64,000 bases of DNA from Thalassolituus alkanivorans (GTDB lineage: Bacteria; Pseudomonadota; Gammaproteobacteria; Pseudomonadales; Oceanobacteraceae). Of this stretch, positions 43,951 to 53,041 are shown piece by piece. The position numbers were made by a program, and so were the translations under genes. The stretch covers positions 52,649 through 116,648 of the forward strand of contig NZ_JAJAEL010000027.1 of NCBI RefSeq assembly GCF_020447205.1. Direction: 5' to 3'. Numbering within the stretch: position 1 is the first letter of the stretch; the number at the start of each line of letters is the position of its first letter. The notes beneath the pieces are model-generated. The model was not told the origin of the DNA, did not search any database, and saw only the letters and a list, made by a program, of their open reading frames with translations.

Positions 43951-44093
43951 TATTTTTTTGAGAGCGTCATGATCCAGTTATGCCACAGCCGCTTTATTCA
44001 ACCCAGAAGCTGGCCGCAGGTGACCTTCACTGGCCGGTCTTAAGGGGGTTGTGAGGAGACGTGATGAGTTCGCTGCCTGACAGATTACAGGCA

Positions 44094-44119
44094 TAAAAAA
44101 AGCGCCATACAGGCGCTTT
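44094..44119 (-). terminator. Intrinsic terminator of the phosphate permease gene
   Basis: AAAGCGCC and GGCGCTTT pair around ATACA, with a T-run on the minus strand, 19 bases after the permease stop. Confidence 0.88.
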
Positions 44120-44138
44120 ATTATCAACCGCAGGCTGA

Positions 44139-45404
44139 TTACAGCCAGATCGCGCGGAAGATAAAGAAGAAGATAATCGACAGTAGCGCACCAGCCGGCA
44201 GGGTTACCAGCCAGGAAACGAAGATAGAGCCGATTTTGCGGTAGTTCAGGGCATCGGTACCCATGGCCAGACCAACACCCAGGATTGCACCAACCAGAAC
44301 ATGAGTCGTGGAGATTGGCAGGCCGGTGCCGGAAGCAACAACAACGGTGGTGGCGGCAGCCAGGGTGGCGGCAAAGCCACGGCTAGGGGTCAGTTCGGTA
44401 ATGCCGGAACCGACGGTGGCGATCACACGATGACCAAAGGTCACCAGACCAATCACAATGCCCACCGCGCCGACCAGCAGAATCCACATAGGAACTGCTG
44501 CTTTGGCAGCAATTTCACCACTGTGGCTGACCACGCTGTATACCGCGGCAACCGGACCAATGGCATTCGCCACATCGTTGGAGCCGTGAGCAAAAGCCAT
44601 GGCGCAGGCGGTAAAGATCATCAGAACAGCGAATACTTTTTCGACGTTAGCCAGATGGATCTCTTCAGACACTTCCGGATCGGCATGGATACGGCCGACA
44701 AAGAAACGGCCAATCGCCATAACGCCAACACCGATCAGCAGAGAGATCCAGATAGCATCGGTAAAATCCAGCTTCAGACCCAGATGTTTGAGGCCTTTCA
44801 GCAGGGTTACCATGGAGATAACAAAGCCGACCAGCATGATGTAGAACGGCACCAGACGCTTGGACTGAGCAAAAGGGTCTTTGGTGTCGTGAATAAAATG
44901 TTTGACGCTTTTGTAGAGGACGTAAGAAATCGAGCCGGCAATCACTGGGGATACAACCCAGCTGGCGGCGATGTTGCCAACCTTGCCCCATTCAACGGCT
45001 TCCATGGAGATACCGACGGCGGCAAAACCAACAATGGCACCGACGATAGAATGCGTGGTGGATACCGGCCAGCCTGCATAAGAGGCGATTAACAGCCAGG
45101 TTCCTGCCGCGAGCAGAGAAGCCAGCATGCCGAATACCAGCAGCTCGGGGTGTCCCGACATGACCGCCGGATCAATGATCCCTTTACGGATGGTTGCGGT
45201 GACTTCGCCTCCGGCAAAAAACGCACCGGCAAATTCGAAGACAATGGCAATAAAGACAGCTTGCTTGATGGTGATGGCTTTGGAACCAACTGACGTTCCC
45301 ATGGCATTGGCAACATCATTTGCACCAATTCCCCAGGCCATAAATACACCGAAAATGCAGGCCAGGATGATAAATAAATGTCCCTGGTCGGCTATAAGTT
45401 CCAT
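44139..45404 (-). CDS. PiT family inorganic phosphate permease
   Basis: The 421-residue protein starts at the ATG at 45404 with GAGGAG 6 bases upstream. It has about ten membrane helices and the duplicated PiT signature: GANDVANAMGTSVGSKAI near residue 25, and AHGSNDVANAIGPVAAVY in the second half. Both repeats also have the STTH motif (PVSTTHSIVGAIVG and PISTTHVLVGAILG). PiT carriers import phosphate, often as a metal-phosphate complex, with H+ or Na+. It is a single-gene unit with its own terminator. Confidence 0.95.
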   Translation of the reverse strand: MELIADQGHLFIILACIFGVFMAWGIGANDVANAMGTSVGSKAITIKQAVFIAIVFEFAGAFFAGGEVTATIRKGIIDPAVMSGHPELLVFGMLASLLAAGTWLLIASYAGWPVSTTHSIVGAIVGFAAVGISMEAVEWGKVGNIAASWVVSPVIAGSISYVLYKSVKHFIHDTKDPFAQSKRLVPFYIMLVGFVISMVTLLKGLKHLGLKLDFTDAIWISLLIGVGVMAIGRFFVGRIHADPEVSEEIHLANVEKVFAVLMIFTACAMAFAHGSNDVANAIGPVAAVYSVVSHSGEIAAKAAVPMWILLVGAVGIVIGLVTFGHRVIATVGSGITELTPSRGFAATLAAATTVVVASGTGLPISTTHVLVGAILGVGLAMGTDALNYRKIGSIFVSWLVTLPAGALLSIIFFFIFRAIWL

Positions 45405-45495
45405 TGTGAACTCCTCGAAAAAAAGCGCGCGCATTCTAACGCAGGCATGGCGAAGTGCCTAGAACTTGTTTCTTAGTTGAAGGGGAACTTTTGTC

Positions 45496-45532
45496 AAAAA
45501 AGGTCTGTCTGCGGTGAGCTCAGTCACCGCAG
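45496..45532 (-). terminator. Probable terminator after feoB
   Basis: CTGCGGTGA and TCACCGCAG form a 9-bp stem with a 6-base loop. On the minus strand a T-run begins 7 bases beyond the stem, a slightly long spacing. Confidence 0.62.
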
Positions 45533-45547
45533 CACATGATCTGTAAA

Positions 45548-47842
45548 TCAGACGGGGGTAAGAGGTATCAGACGGGCGCTGTGCTGCTGGCCGTAGCGGC
45601 GCATCTGCCACAGACTCAGAGCGATAAAGGCAATACTGCCACCTACCCACAGCACAGAGCTGAGCGGGTGCTGAGGGAGGCTGCCAAGCTGATACACAAT
45701 CACTGCGGTGGTATAGGCCAGCCCGGTGCTCCAGCCGGCGACAAACAGCATCCAGCGTAAACCGGCTTCCCGGACCATCGCGCCAAGGGTCGCAACACAA
45801 GGGGTATAGAGCAGTACAAATACCAGATAGGAGAAAGCGGCCAGCTGGCTGCCAAACAGCGCATCCATGGTCGAGAAGGTGGTGGTATGTACCCCCTGTT
45901 CTTCACCCTGGTCGGCGCTGATCAGGCTCAGGCCGAGCGGATCAAGCAGGTTATCGGCGAGGCCGGCAATATTATCCGGGATGGTCTGCAGTGCTTCGAG
46001 CAAGCCGGCGCTGAGCGAGTATTCACTGTCGGCGCTGGTCTCCGGGCTGTACAACGCATCCAGCGTGCCCACGACAGCCTCTTTGGCGAAGATGCCAGTG
46101 ATAATACCGACGGTGGCAGCCCAGTTATCTTCCTGTACGCCCAGCGGTTTAAAGACTGGGGTAATCACATGAGCAATTTTCGACAGCACTGAGTTTTCTT
46201 TATTCTGGTTACCGAAGGAACCGTCACTGCCCAGTGAGTTAAGGAAGCTCAGTACCACTACCACGGTAATAATGGTTTTACCGGCGCGCAGGCAGAAGGA
46301 TTTCAGCCGCTCCCAGGTTTTGATCAGGATGCCTTTGACCGTTGGAATATGGTAAGCCGGCAGCTCCATAACGAAGGGCGTCAGATCCGGTTTGAACAGC
46401 GTGTTCTTCAGCGCAATACCGGTCAGCAGGGCCATCACAATGCCCAGCACGTAAAGGCTGAACACCATAAAGGCACCGTTTTCAGTAAAGAACGCGGCGG
46501 CAAACAGGGCGTACACCGACAGGCGCGCACCACAGGACATAAAAGGCGCCATGGCAATGGTGAGCAGACGGTCTTTATGGGTATCCATGGTGCGTGCGGC
46601 CATCACCGCCGGTACGTTACAGCCGAAACCGACAATCAGCGGCACAAAAGATTTACCCGGCAGGCCGACGGCGCGCATCAGGCGATCCATCACAAAGGCC
46701 GCGCGGGCCATATAGCCTGAATCTTCGATCACCGATAAAAACAGGTACAGACCGCCGATTACAGGGATAAAGGTAGCAACCAGCTGAATACCACCACCAA
46801 GACCATCGGCCAGCAGGGTTGCCAGCCATTGCGGGGCACCGATGCCATCCAGCAGATAATGTGTGCCGTCAACAAACACCGTGGCAAAGGCGATATCAAA
46901 GAAATCAATAAAGGCACCGCCAATGTTAATGGCGAAGGTGAACATCAGGTACATCACGCCAAAGAAGAACGGTATACCCAGCCAGCGGTTCAGTACCCAG
47001 TCGTCGATGCGTTCACTCAGTGTCCGGCCTTTGGTATTGACCGTCAGTGACTGCTGCAGAATATGCTGAATCGAGCGGTAACGGCTGTTGGCCATTAATA
47101 CGTCAATCGGCTGACCATGCTGTGTCTCCAGCGACTGACGCAGTTGCTGGGCTAATGCCAGAACGGCAGTGCGGCGTTCGACCGGCAGCACTTCGCTGGC
47201 GTAGATGTCGTTTTCCAGTACGCGGGTAGCGCTCCAGAACGGGTTGGCCACGGCTTCCTGCAGCTGCTCTTTCAGCTGGTTAACTGCCTGCTCAAAGTCG
47301 CTATCCAGACGCAGCAGTGGCGTGGCAACGGTGGCATGTTCCAGATGATGAGCCAGGATGCGGCACAACTCTTCGATACCGCGCCCGGTAGAGGCAACAA
47401 TAGGCACCACCGGCACACCGAGCTGCTGTGACAGCAGCTGAGTGTCAACATGAATACCTTCGCGCTCGGCAACATCGAGCATATTAACGGCACAGATAAC
47501 CGGTACGCCCATATCCAGCAGCTGTGAGGTTAAGAACAGATTACGCTCAAGATTGCTGGCATCAAGGATATTAATGATCAGCTGGGCTTCGCCGCTTAAG
47601 GCAAATTCGCGGGCAATTTTTTCATCGGTCGACAGTTCATCGTCGTGGCTGTCGAGGGCGTAGGTGCCGGGCAGGTCTACCAGTTTATGGCTGACACCGC
47701 GCAATACCAGATTGCCTTCTTTACGCTCAACGGTTACGCCAGGCCAGTTGCCCACTTTTTGTTTGGCACCGGTCAGGGCGTTGAAAAGGGTGGTTTTACC
47801 GCAGTTCGGATTGCCGATGACACCAATAACAGCTCGGTTCAT
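45548..47842 (-). CDS. feoB: Ferrous iron transporter FeoB
   Basis: The 764-residue inner-membrane protein has the N-terminal GTPase domain with G1 GNPNCGKTT, G3 DLPGTY and G4 NMLD. A helical GDI region to about residue 270 follows, then two Gate segments and about eight membrane helices, including the PLIVGFGCNVPAV Gate motif. It moves Fe(II) into the cytoplasm. It overlaps feoA by 4 bases and shares its Fur-controlled promoter. No feoC follows. Confidence 0.97.
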   Translation of the reverse strand: MNRAVIGVIGNPNCGKTTLFNALTGAKQKVGNWPGVTVERKEGNLVLRGVSHKLVDLPGTYALDSHDDELSTDEKIAREFALSGEAQLIINILDASNLERNLFLTSQLLDMGVPVICAVNMLDVAEREGIHVDTQLLSQQLGVPVVPIVASTGRGIEELCRILAHHLEHATVATPLLRLDSDFEQAVNQLKEQLQEAVANPFWSATRVLENDIYASEVLPVERRTAVLALAQQLRQSLETQHGQPIDVLMANSRYRSIQHILQQSLTVNTKGRTLSERIDDWVLNRWLGIPFFFGVMYLMFTFAINIGGAFIDFFDIAFATVFVDGTHYLLDGIGAPQWLATLLADGLGGGIQLVATFIPVIGGLYLFLSVIEDSGYMARAAFVMDRLMRAVGLPGKSFVPLIVGFGCNVPAVMAARTMDTHKDRLLTIAMAPFMSCGARLSVYALFAAAFFTENGAFMVFSLYVLGIVMALLTGIALKNTLFKPDLTPFVMELPAYHIPTVKGILIKTWERLKSFCLRAGKTIITVVVVLSFLNSLGSDGSFGNQNKENSVLSKIAHVITPVFKPLGVQEDNWAATVGIITGIFAKEAVVGTLDALYSPETSADSEYSLSAGLLEALQTIPDNIAGLADNLLDPLGLSLISADQGEEQGVHTTTFSTMDALFGSQLAAFSYLVFVLLYTPCVATLGAMVREAGLRWMLFVAGWSTGLAYTTAVIVYQLGSLPQHPLSSVLWVGGSIAFIALSLWQMRRYGQQHSARLIPLTPV

Positions 47843-48078
47843 ACGATGACTTCTACCTGAATAATGGAGGCTTCCTGCTTACGCAGGCTGACAGAGGCGC
47901 CGCGCAGCTGAATCTGCATCGGATCACCTAACGGAGCGAAGCGCCGTACTTCAATCTGAGCACCCGGCATCAACCCGAGGGCCAGCAGTTTACGGCGGAA
48001 GTTGGCTTCGGTGGCGGTAAATCCGATGATACGGGCCTGGGTACCAACGCTGAGCTGATCAAGAGTTTGCGATGTCAT
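47839..48078 (-). CDS. feoA: FeoA, SH3-like partner of FeoB
   Basis: The 79-residue protein is a single FeoA beta-barrel (LSVGTQARIIGF, then LLALGLMPGAQIEVRRFAP and VSLRKQEASIIQV). It is required with FeoB for Fe(II) uptake and is thought to regulate the FeoB GTPase. Its stop overlaps the feoB start as ATGA. A Fur box lies 33 bases upstream, over the -10 region. Confidence 0.96.
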   Translation of the reverse strand: MTSQTLDQLSVGTQARIIGFTATEANFRRKLLALGLMPGAQIEVRRFAPLGDPMQIQLRGASVSLRKQEASIIQVEVIV

Positions 48079-48110
48079 GCTGATCCGGCGGGAAGGAGTA
48101 AACAGAAAAG

Positions 48111-48139
48111 ATGATAATGTTTATCATTTGATTGCACAA
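48111..48139 (-). promoter_or_regulatory. Fur-box promoter of feoAB
   Basis: On the minus strand TTGTGC and TATCAT are 17 bases apart. The symmetric ATGATAA-TGT-TTATCAT (48111-48127) covers the -10. It matches the 7-1-7 Fur consensus TGATAATnATTATCA at 14 of the 15 positions. Repression by Fe-Fur is therefore expected. Confidence 0.82.
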
Positions 48140-48446
48140 GAGGCCCTGCGCTTATTCATAGATTCCATTGTCTCATGACAAGGTCGTGCAATTTATTGGT
48201 GCTTTAACCGATAAGTTCCTGCGTTATTCGTATGTGTTTATAAAACAGTCTGTTGTCATTTATATGTTGAGTTTTATTGATTGTTTAATATATGGCGGCA
48301 CCGCTATAATCACGGCGGAACGTAATATCTCCGAACTGTACGGCGTCTGCCGTAATAGTCCGCGTGAATACCCTATTCTTAGTATTGATATCCTATTTAC
48401 AGATATCAGTCGTATTACTATGCCGTTAACACACAGAGGTTAAGCA
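48140..48446. other. AT-rich intergenic region with no convincing gene
   Basis: This stretch between the feoAB promoter and the MvaT-like gene is visibly AT-rich compared with its neighbours. The only long reading frame starts with a TTG lacking a ribosome binding site and runs through the probable promoter at 48281-48310, so I do not call it. The region holds that promoter and a leader of about 130 bases. Confidence 0.6.
48281..48310 (+). promoter_or_regulatory. Probable sigma-70 promoter of the MvaT-like gene
   Basis: TTGTTT and a consensus TATAAT are 18 bases apart, within AT-rich DNA. Transcription would begin near 48317, giving a 130-base leader. AT-rich promoters of such silencers are often self-repressed. 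Confidence 0.6.
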
Positions 48447-48914
48447 GTGAGCGTATTTGACATTGATATTGATAAGCAGATTAAACAGCACCAGCAAAAA
48501 ATTCAGGAGCTGGAGCAACTGCGTAAAGATCAGGAACATAAGCTGGAAGGCCTGAAAGAGTTCGACGTTACCATTAAACGTCTGTGTAATCAGAATCGTC
48601 TGACGGAAGAAGAACTGTACGTTTCCCGCTCAGAGCAGATTGAAGCCTGGCTGGTTGGTATGGCTAAGCAGGACAACCCTTCGTCAATTTATAACAATCT
48701 GAAAAAGCATTTTGCCCGTACTGCACCACGCGGACCAAAAGCCGTTAAAACCGAGAAAGAATCTTCTCTGCCAAAACCAAAGCTGCCGGTAGGTACTTAC
48801 CGTAATCCGGCTACCCAGGAAAAAGTCGAAAAAATTAAGCGTAATCCACGTCAATTGGACGAATGGATTGAGCTGCACGGTTTTGCCGTTGTTCGTACCT
48901 GGAAAATCGATTAA
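48447..48914 (+). CDS. MvaT/H-NS-like nucleoid-associated silencer
   Basis: The 155-residue protein has an N-terminal coiled coil (IDKQIKQHQQKIQELEQLRK) for oligomerisation. A Pro/Lys-rich linker follows, and then a C-terminal segment GTYRNPATQEKVEKIKRNPR with QLDEWIELHG. This last part parallels the MvaT DNA-binding end (RYKNPHTGE...GGNHKTLKEW). Members bind AT-rich minor grooves and silence acquired genes. It is about 30 residues longer than pseudomonad MvaT, mostly in the linker. The AT-rich upstream region suggests autoregulation. Assignment rests on pattern recognition. Confidence 0.78.
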   Translation: MSVFDIDIDKQIKQHQQKIQELEQLRKDQEHKLEGLKEFDVTIKRLCNQNRLTEEELYVSRSEQIEAWLVGMAKQDNPSSIYNNLKKHFARTAPRGPKAVKTEKESSLPKPKLPVGTYRNPATQEKVEKIKRNPRQLDEWIELHGFAVVRTWKID

Positions 48915-48936
48915 TCCATTACAGTGATTAACGATT

Positions 48937-48969
48937 AATAAAAAAGGGAGCTTAGCTCCCTTTTTTATT
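48937..48969. terminator. Bidirectional terminator between the MvaT-like and rnb genes
   Basis: AAAAAAGGGAGC and GCTCCCTTTTTT pair around TTA, with symmetry extending into flanking AAT/ATT, serving both convergent genes. Confidence 0.92.
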
Positions 48970-48993
48970 ATCTGTTGCAGATATTAACTGTTT

Positions 48994-50922
48994 CTATGCC
49001 AGTACAAAGCGGGCGATACGAGCCTGAGGTTGTACGTCCGTCAGTTTTACCCGTACTGACTGGCCAAGGATAAAGCGTTGTTCTTCGTTGCGGTGTGTCA
49101 GGGTTTTGGTTTCGAATGTCCAGCCGTTACCAGCCTTACGACGGTCGATTGTTCCTTCGATACCGGTATTGTCCAGTCGTACGGTGAAGCCGGTTGAGTT
49201 CATATGCACAATGCTGGCGTCGTACAGCTGTTCTTTATCCTGTTGTGCAAGCCAGAGCAGTTTCAGCCAGGTTTCCGCCTGATTGGCGGCCATACGGGCA
49301 TTGCTTTGCGCATTCTGGATATTAAGCAGAATGCTTTCATCCGGCAGTTGCACGCTGCTGTCTGTCAGCAAGGCTTTTACAATGCGGTGAATCAGCAGGT
49401 CGTTGTACTTGCGCAACGGCGAAGTAAAGGTGGTGTAGTACGCAAAGCCCAGACCCATATGCGGCTTGGCATCCAGCGATAAATTACTGCGCTCCAGCTG
49501 GCGACTGATAATCATACGCAATGGTAAGTCGCTGTTGCTGGCATCCGCCTGTTGCATCAGGCTGACATAGTCTTCCAGACTGTTGAGGCTGGGTTTTTTC
49601 TCCAGTGGCAGATGTTCTTTTAATAACGCAGCCACTTCACCCTGGCGTTCGGTACGGACACCGGCGTGTTCAATAAAGAAGCCACTGCCTTTTTCTGCCA
49701 GCCAACCGGCAACCGCACGGTTACAGGCCAGCATGCATTCTTCTACCAGACGATGGGCCTGATTGCGCTCGATACGCACAATGTCTTTAACCTTGCCTTG
49801 CTCATCGGTGATGAGCTTAAAGTCCGGGCGGTCTTCCATCACCAGACAGTGGTTCTTACGGAAGGCGGCCAGTGCGCGGGCGCAGTTATCCAGGTGCACC
49901 AGATGACCATGCAGTTCGGCCGGAATATCACTGCTTTCGCCATCAATTAATTGTGCAACCTGGTTGTAACTGAGTTTGGCGCGGCTGCGTATGGTGGCGT
50001 TATAGATATGAATCTGTTCGATCTCACCGGCTTCACCGATGCGCAGTTCAACCGCCATGGCCGGACGCAACTGGTCAGCCTGCAGCGAACAGAGCTGTTC
50101 AGATAATTCCGCTGGCAGCATAGGTACAACCTGGTCGGGGAAATACACCGAGGTCGCGCGCTGCAGGGCTGCATGATCGAGCGCTGTACCGGGCTGAATT
50201 AACGCCGCCGGATCAGCAATGGCAATCCACAGAGCCCAGCCCTGACTGCGGGCTTCGGCATAGAGTGCATCATCAATATCGCGGGTGCCTGCCGAGTCGA
50301 TAGTAACAAAGGGCAGATGAGTCAGGTCTGTGCGCTCGCTCAGAATATCGTCCAGCCCTTTAGCGGTCAGCTCGGCGACCTGAGTGCTGACGGCATCGTC
50401 AAACTCAGTAGGCAACTGCCACTTAGCCTTGATAAAGGTTTGCTCAATATGGGCGTCGGTTGGCTTACCGATAATGGTATCGATATCTGCCTGAGCTTTA
50501 CCTTTCGGGAATGGATGCTGGCTGATATGAGCCTTTACCAGATCACCATCACTGGCATTCATGCGCTTGGCCGGCGGCACAAAAATCCAGCGATTAAGAG
50601 TAGGGTGATCAGCCTCCACGAAGTGACCTTTACCCCGCACAATGTATTTGCCGAAGAATTCGTTCAGCTCGGTGCTCAGCAGTTTTTCAATAATTGCCTG
50701 TTCTTTGCCTTCGCCCGCGGGTTCAACCCGGAATTCAATACGGTCGCCGGGCAGGACTTTATCCATTTCATCCGGGGCGAGAAAAAACTGTTGGCCATCG
50801 TCGGTATTGACGAAACCAAAGCGGCCACCGGTAGAGCGTACCCGGCCCTCAAAGTGGGGCGTGCTCAACTGGATTTCCTGCTTCAACGACTGTAATTGCG
50901 AGAGGGCGTTTTTATCGAGCAT
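48994..50922 (-). CDS. rnb: Exoribonuclease II
   Basis: The 642-residue 3'-5' exonuclease has N-terminal cold-shock domains, with GRFGFVNTDDGQQFFLAPDE in the first 60 residues. The RNB catalytic domain contains TIDSAGTRDIDDALY with the metal-binding Asp cluster, and SPLRKYNDLLIHR. A C-terminal S1 domain completes the RNase II form. Length matches E. coli Rnb (644). ATG at 50922 is chosen; a GTG two codons upstream is possible. Confidence 0.95.
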   Translation of the reverse strand: MLDKNALSQLQSLKQEIQLSTPHFEGRVRSTGGRFGFVNTDDGQQFFLAPDEMDKVLPGDRIEFRVEPAGEGKEQAIIEKLLSTELNEFFGKYIVRGKGHFVEADHPTLNRWIFVPPAKRMNASDGDLVKAHISQHPFPKGKAQADIDTIIGKPTDAHIEQTFIKAKWQLPTEFDDAVSTQVAELTAKGLDDILSERTDLTHLPFVTIDSAGTRDIDDALYAEARSQGWALWIAIADPAALIQPGTALDHAALQRATSVYFPDQVVPMLPAELSEQLCSLQADQLRPAMAVELRIGEAGEIEQIHIYNATIRSRAKLSYNQVAQLIDGESSDIPAELHGHLVHLDNCARALAAFRKNHCLVMEDRPDFKLITDEQGKVKDIVRIERNQAHRLVEECMLACNRAVAGWLAEKGSGFFIEHAGVRTERQGEVAALLKEHLPLEKKPSLNSLEDYVSLMQQADASNSDLPLRMIISRQLERSNLSLDAKPHMGLGFAYYTTFTSPLRKYNDLLIHRIVKALLTDSSVQLPDESILLNIQNAQSNARMAANQAETWLKLLWLAQQDKEQLYDASIVHMNSTGFTVRLDNTGIEGTIDRRKAGNGWTFETKTLTHRNEEQRFILGQSVRVKLTDVQPQARIARFVLA

Positions 50923-51032
50923 CCGCACTGGACCATGACTGAAAATAAAGGAGCAGGAGTTTACTGGATCGGGCCGTTCAGAGCTACCGCGGAGCAGGGG
51001 AACATCGGATTGTGAATCTGTTTCGCTTTAAG

Positions 51033-51048
51033 TGGTTCATATGTACCA
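51033..51048. promoter_or_regulatory. Second copy of the 16-bp palindrome, between rnb and phoD
   Basis: TGGTTCATATGTACCA differs at one position from the perfect palindrome at 43935-43950. It is 110 bases before rnb and 144 bases before phoD on the other side. Either gene, or neither, may be the target. Confidence 0.55.
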
Positions 51049-51192
51049 AATGTATTCACCTAAGCGGACAGCGCAGTGCTTTATTGAGCCAAACCGTATT
51101 TTGCGCTGGAAAAGACATTGCCCTTGTAATACTTCTGACTCAGAAATGTAGTCCTATGCCCACAATAAAATACGACAATACAAGGTGCCCTA

Positions 51193-52995
51193 ATGTCTAA
51201 CCGAGCTGATCTGAGCCGCCGTAGTTTTTTAAAGTCTGTTGCCGCCGGTGCCGGCGCAGTTTCCGTTCCTGCCGCATTAACCGGCTGTTTTGGTGACGAT
51301 GACGACGATAAACGTGACCTGACCGTGTTTGTATTTGGTCATGGCGTGGCCTCTGGTGATCCTCTGGCTGATGCCGTGATCATCTGGACCCGTGTAACCC
51401 CATCCGACACTGGCGCTGAAGCTCAGGTAGGTTGGGTCGTGGCAACCGACGAAGCCATGAGCAACGTGGTGGCCAGTGGTTCCGTTTACACCGACAGCCG
51501 CCGCGACTTCACCGTGAAAGTCGATGTTACCGGCCTGAATGCCGATACGCTGTACTACTACCAGTTCGCCGGTAAAGACGGCGCTGTCACTCCGGTTGGT
51601 CAGACCCGCACTCTGCCAGTCGGCAGTGTGGATAGTGTGAAACTGGCGGTGTGCTCCTGCGCCAACCTGCCCGCCGGTTACTTCAACGTATACAACGAAA
51701 TTGCTAACAGCGATGCCGATGTTGTGGTGCATCTGGGTGACTATATCTATGAGTACGGTGCTAATGAGTATCCACCTGCTGCCGCTCAGGTTCGTGACCC
51801 TGACCCGCTGGTTGAAACCCTGACCCTGACCCATTACCGCGCCCGTTACGCCAAATATCGTACCGATACCGCGCTGCAGCTGGCACATCAGAAAAAGCCG
51901 TTTATCTGTGTCTGGGATGACCATGAACTGGCCAACGATACCTGGAAAGGTGGCGCTGAAAACCACGATGAAGACGAAGGCTCTTTTGAAGAACGTCGTG
52001 CCGCAGCTATTCAGGCGTACCACGAGTGGCTGCCGATCCGCAGCGGCAGCGATACCGCCAAAATCTGGCGTGCTTTTGAATTCGGTAATCTGGTCAACCT
52101 GACCATGCTGGATACACGAATGTATGCCCGCGATAAGCCGCTTGATTATAAAAATTATCTTGTTCCGGGCACCACGGATATCGATGCCGATGCTTTTGCC
52201 GCCGCTTTAGGTGAACAGAGTCGCGGCTTGCTGGGCAGTGAACAGCAGCAGTTTGCTATCGGCTCAATATTTAACAATAACGCCACCTGGCAGGTGCTGG
52301 GCCAGCAGGTGCTGATGGGGCGAATTACCATTCCGCAAACACTACTGGCTTTGCTGGGAGAGTTAACCGAAATGCTGGAAGCTGGTATTAGCACTGAGGC
52401 ACAGCAACAAGCTTTGTTGGCGCAACAGGGAAAAATTGAAGCAAAACTGATCGAATTGTATAACTTGAAAGGAACAGATCCTGATAACGCGGTTTTTGTA
52501 AAACCAGCACCTTACAATCTGGATGCCTGGGATGGCTATTTCCCGGCCCGTGAACAAATTCTTCGTCGTGCGCAGTATTTTAATAAGAATCTGGTGGTAC
52601 TGGCGGGTGATTCCCACAATGCCTGGGCCAGTGATTTGTATACCGCCAATGACAGCGGAGAGGTGCAGCATGCAGCGGGTTCCGTTGGGGTTGAGTTTGC
52701 TACTTCCTCGGTCACTTCGCCGGGTTTTGAAACCTATGTTGGTTTTGGTACCGACGCCGTTAAGCAGGCTCAGTTTGAAGCTGCGGTCACGACCCTGGTC
52801 GACGATTTGAAGTACTTCAATGCAGCTCAGCGCGGTTATATGCTTGTGGAATTTACTCCGGCGAAATCCAGCTGTGAGTGGATTTATGTGGATACCATCA
52901 CCAGCGAAACCTATACCGCGTCGGTACAGAAGAAGATGGAAGTTAAACCTGGTCAAGGTAAGCGTACCCTGACTAACGTTCCTCTGGTTTCCTGA
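51193..52995 (+). CDS. phoD: PhoD-like alkaline phosphatase/phosphodiesterase, Tat lipoprotein
   Basis: The 600-residue product has the twin-arginine signal SRRSFLK followed by a lipobox LTGC at Cys32, so it is exported folded and probably lipid-anchored. The N-terminal PhoD domain (FGHGVASGDPLADAVIIWTR) precedes the metallophosphatase core, which has HLGDYIYEYG, CVWDDHELANDTW and LAGDSHNAW. The family uses Fe and Ca to release phosphate from organic mono- and diesters. An acidic run GDDDDDK follows the lipobox. I found no convincing Pho box upstream. Confidence 0.93.
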   Translation: MSNRADLSRRSFLKSVAAGAGAVSVPAALTGCFGDDDDDKRDLTVFVFGHGVASGDPLADAVIIWTRVTPSDTGAEAQVGWVVATDEAMSNVVASGSVYTDSRRDFTVKVDVTGLNADTLYYYQFAGKDGAVTPVGQTRTLPVGSVDSVKLAVCSCANLPAGYFNVYNEIANSDADVVVHLGDYIYEYGANEYPPAAAQVRDPDPLVETLTLTHYRARYAKYRTDTALQLAHQKKPFICVWDDHELANDTWKGGAENHDEDEGSFEERRAAAIQAYHEWLPIRSGSDTAKIWRAFEFGNLVNLTMLDTRMYARDKPLDYKNYLVPGTTDIDADAFAAALGEQSRGLLGSEQQQFAIGSIFNNNATWQVLGQQVLMGRITIPQTLLALLGELTEMLEAGISTEAQQQALLAQQGKIEAKLIELYNLKGTDPDNAVFVKPAPYNLDAWDGYFPAREQILRRAQYFNKNLVVLAGDSHNAWASDLYTANDSGEVQHAAGSVGVEFATSSVTSPGFETYVGFGTDAVKQAQFEAAVTTLVDDLKYFNAAQRGYMLVEFTPAKSSCEWIYVDTITSETYTASVQKKMEVKPGQGKRTLTNVPLVS

Positions 52996-53015
52996 TTCGG
53001 CATACTGAGGTACAG

Positions 53016-53041
53016 AAAAGGCCGCAATCGCGGCCTTTTTT
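53016..53041. terminator. Terminator between phoD and the convergent methyltransferase gene
   Basis: AAAAGGCCGC and GCGGCCTTTT pair around AATC and are followed by more T. The A-run allows function in both directions. Confidence 0.92.

Noticed and set aside
43970..44044. 24-codon open frame upstream of the DSD1-like gene
   Set aside because: No ribosome binding site, no domain, and it lies in the expected promoter region.
48168..48443. Possible 91-residue protein before the MvaT-like gene
   Set aside because: It starts with TTG, has no ribosome binding site, runs through the probable TTGTTT/TATAAT promoter, and has no recognisable domain.
51130..51192. Possible Pho box upstream of phoD (CTTGTAATACTTCTGAC)
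   Set aside because: Only a partial match to two 7-base Pho repeats, so PhoB control is not supported.
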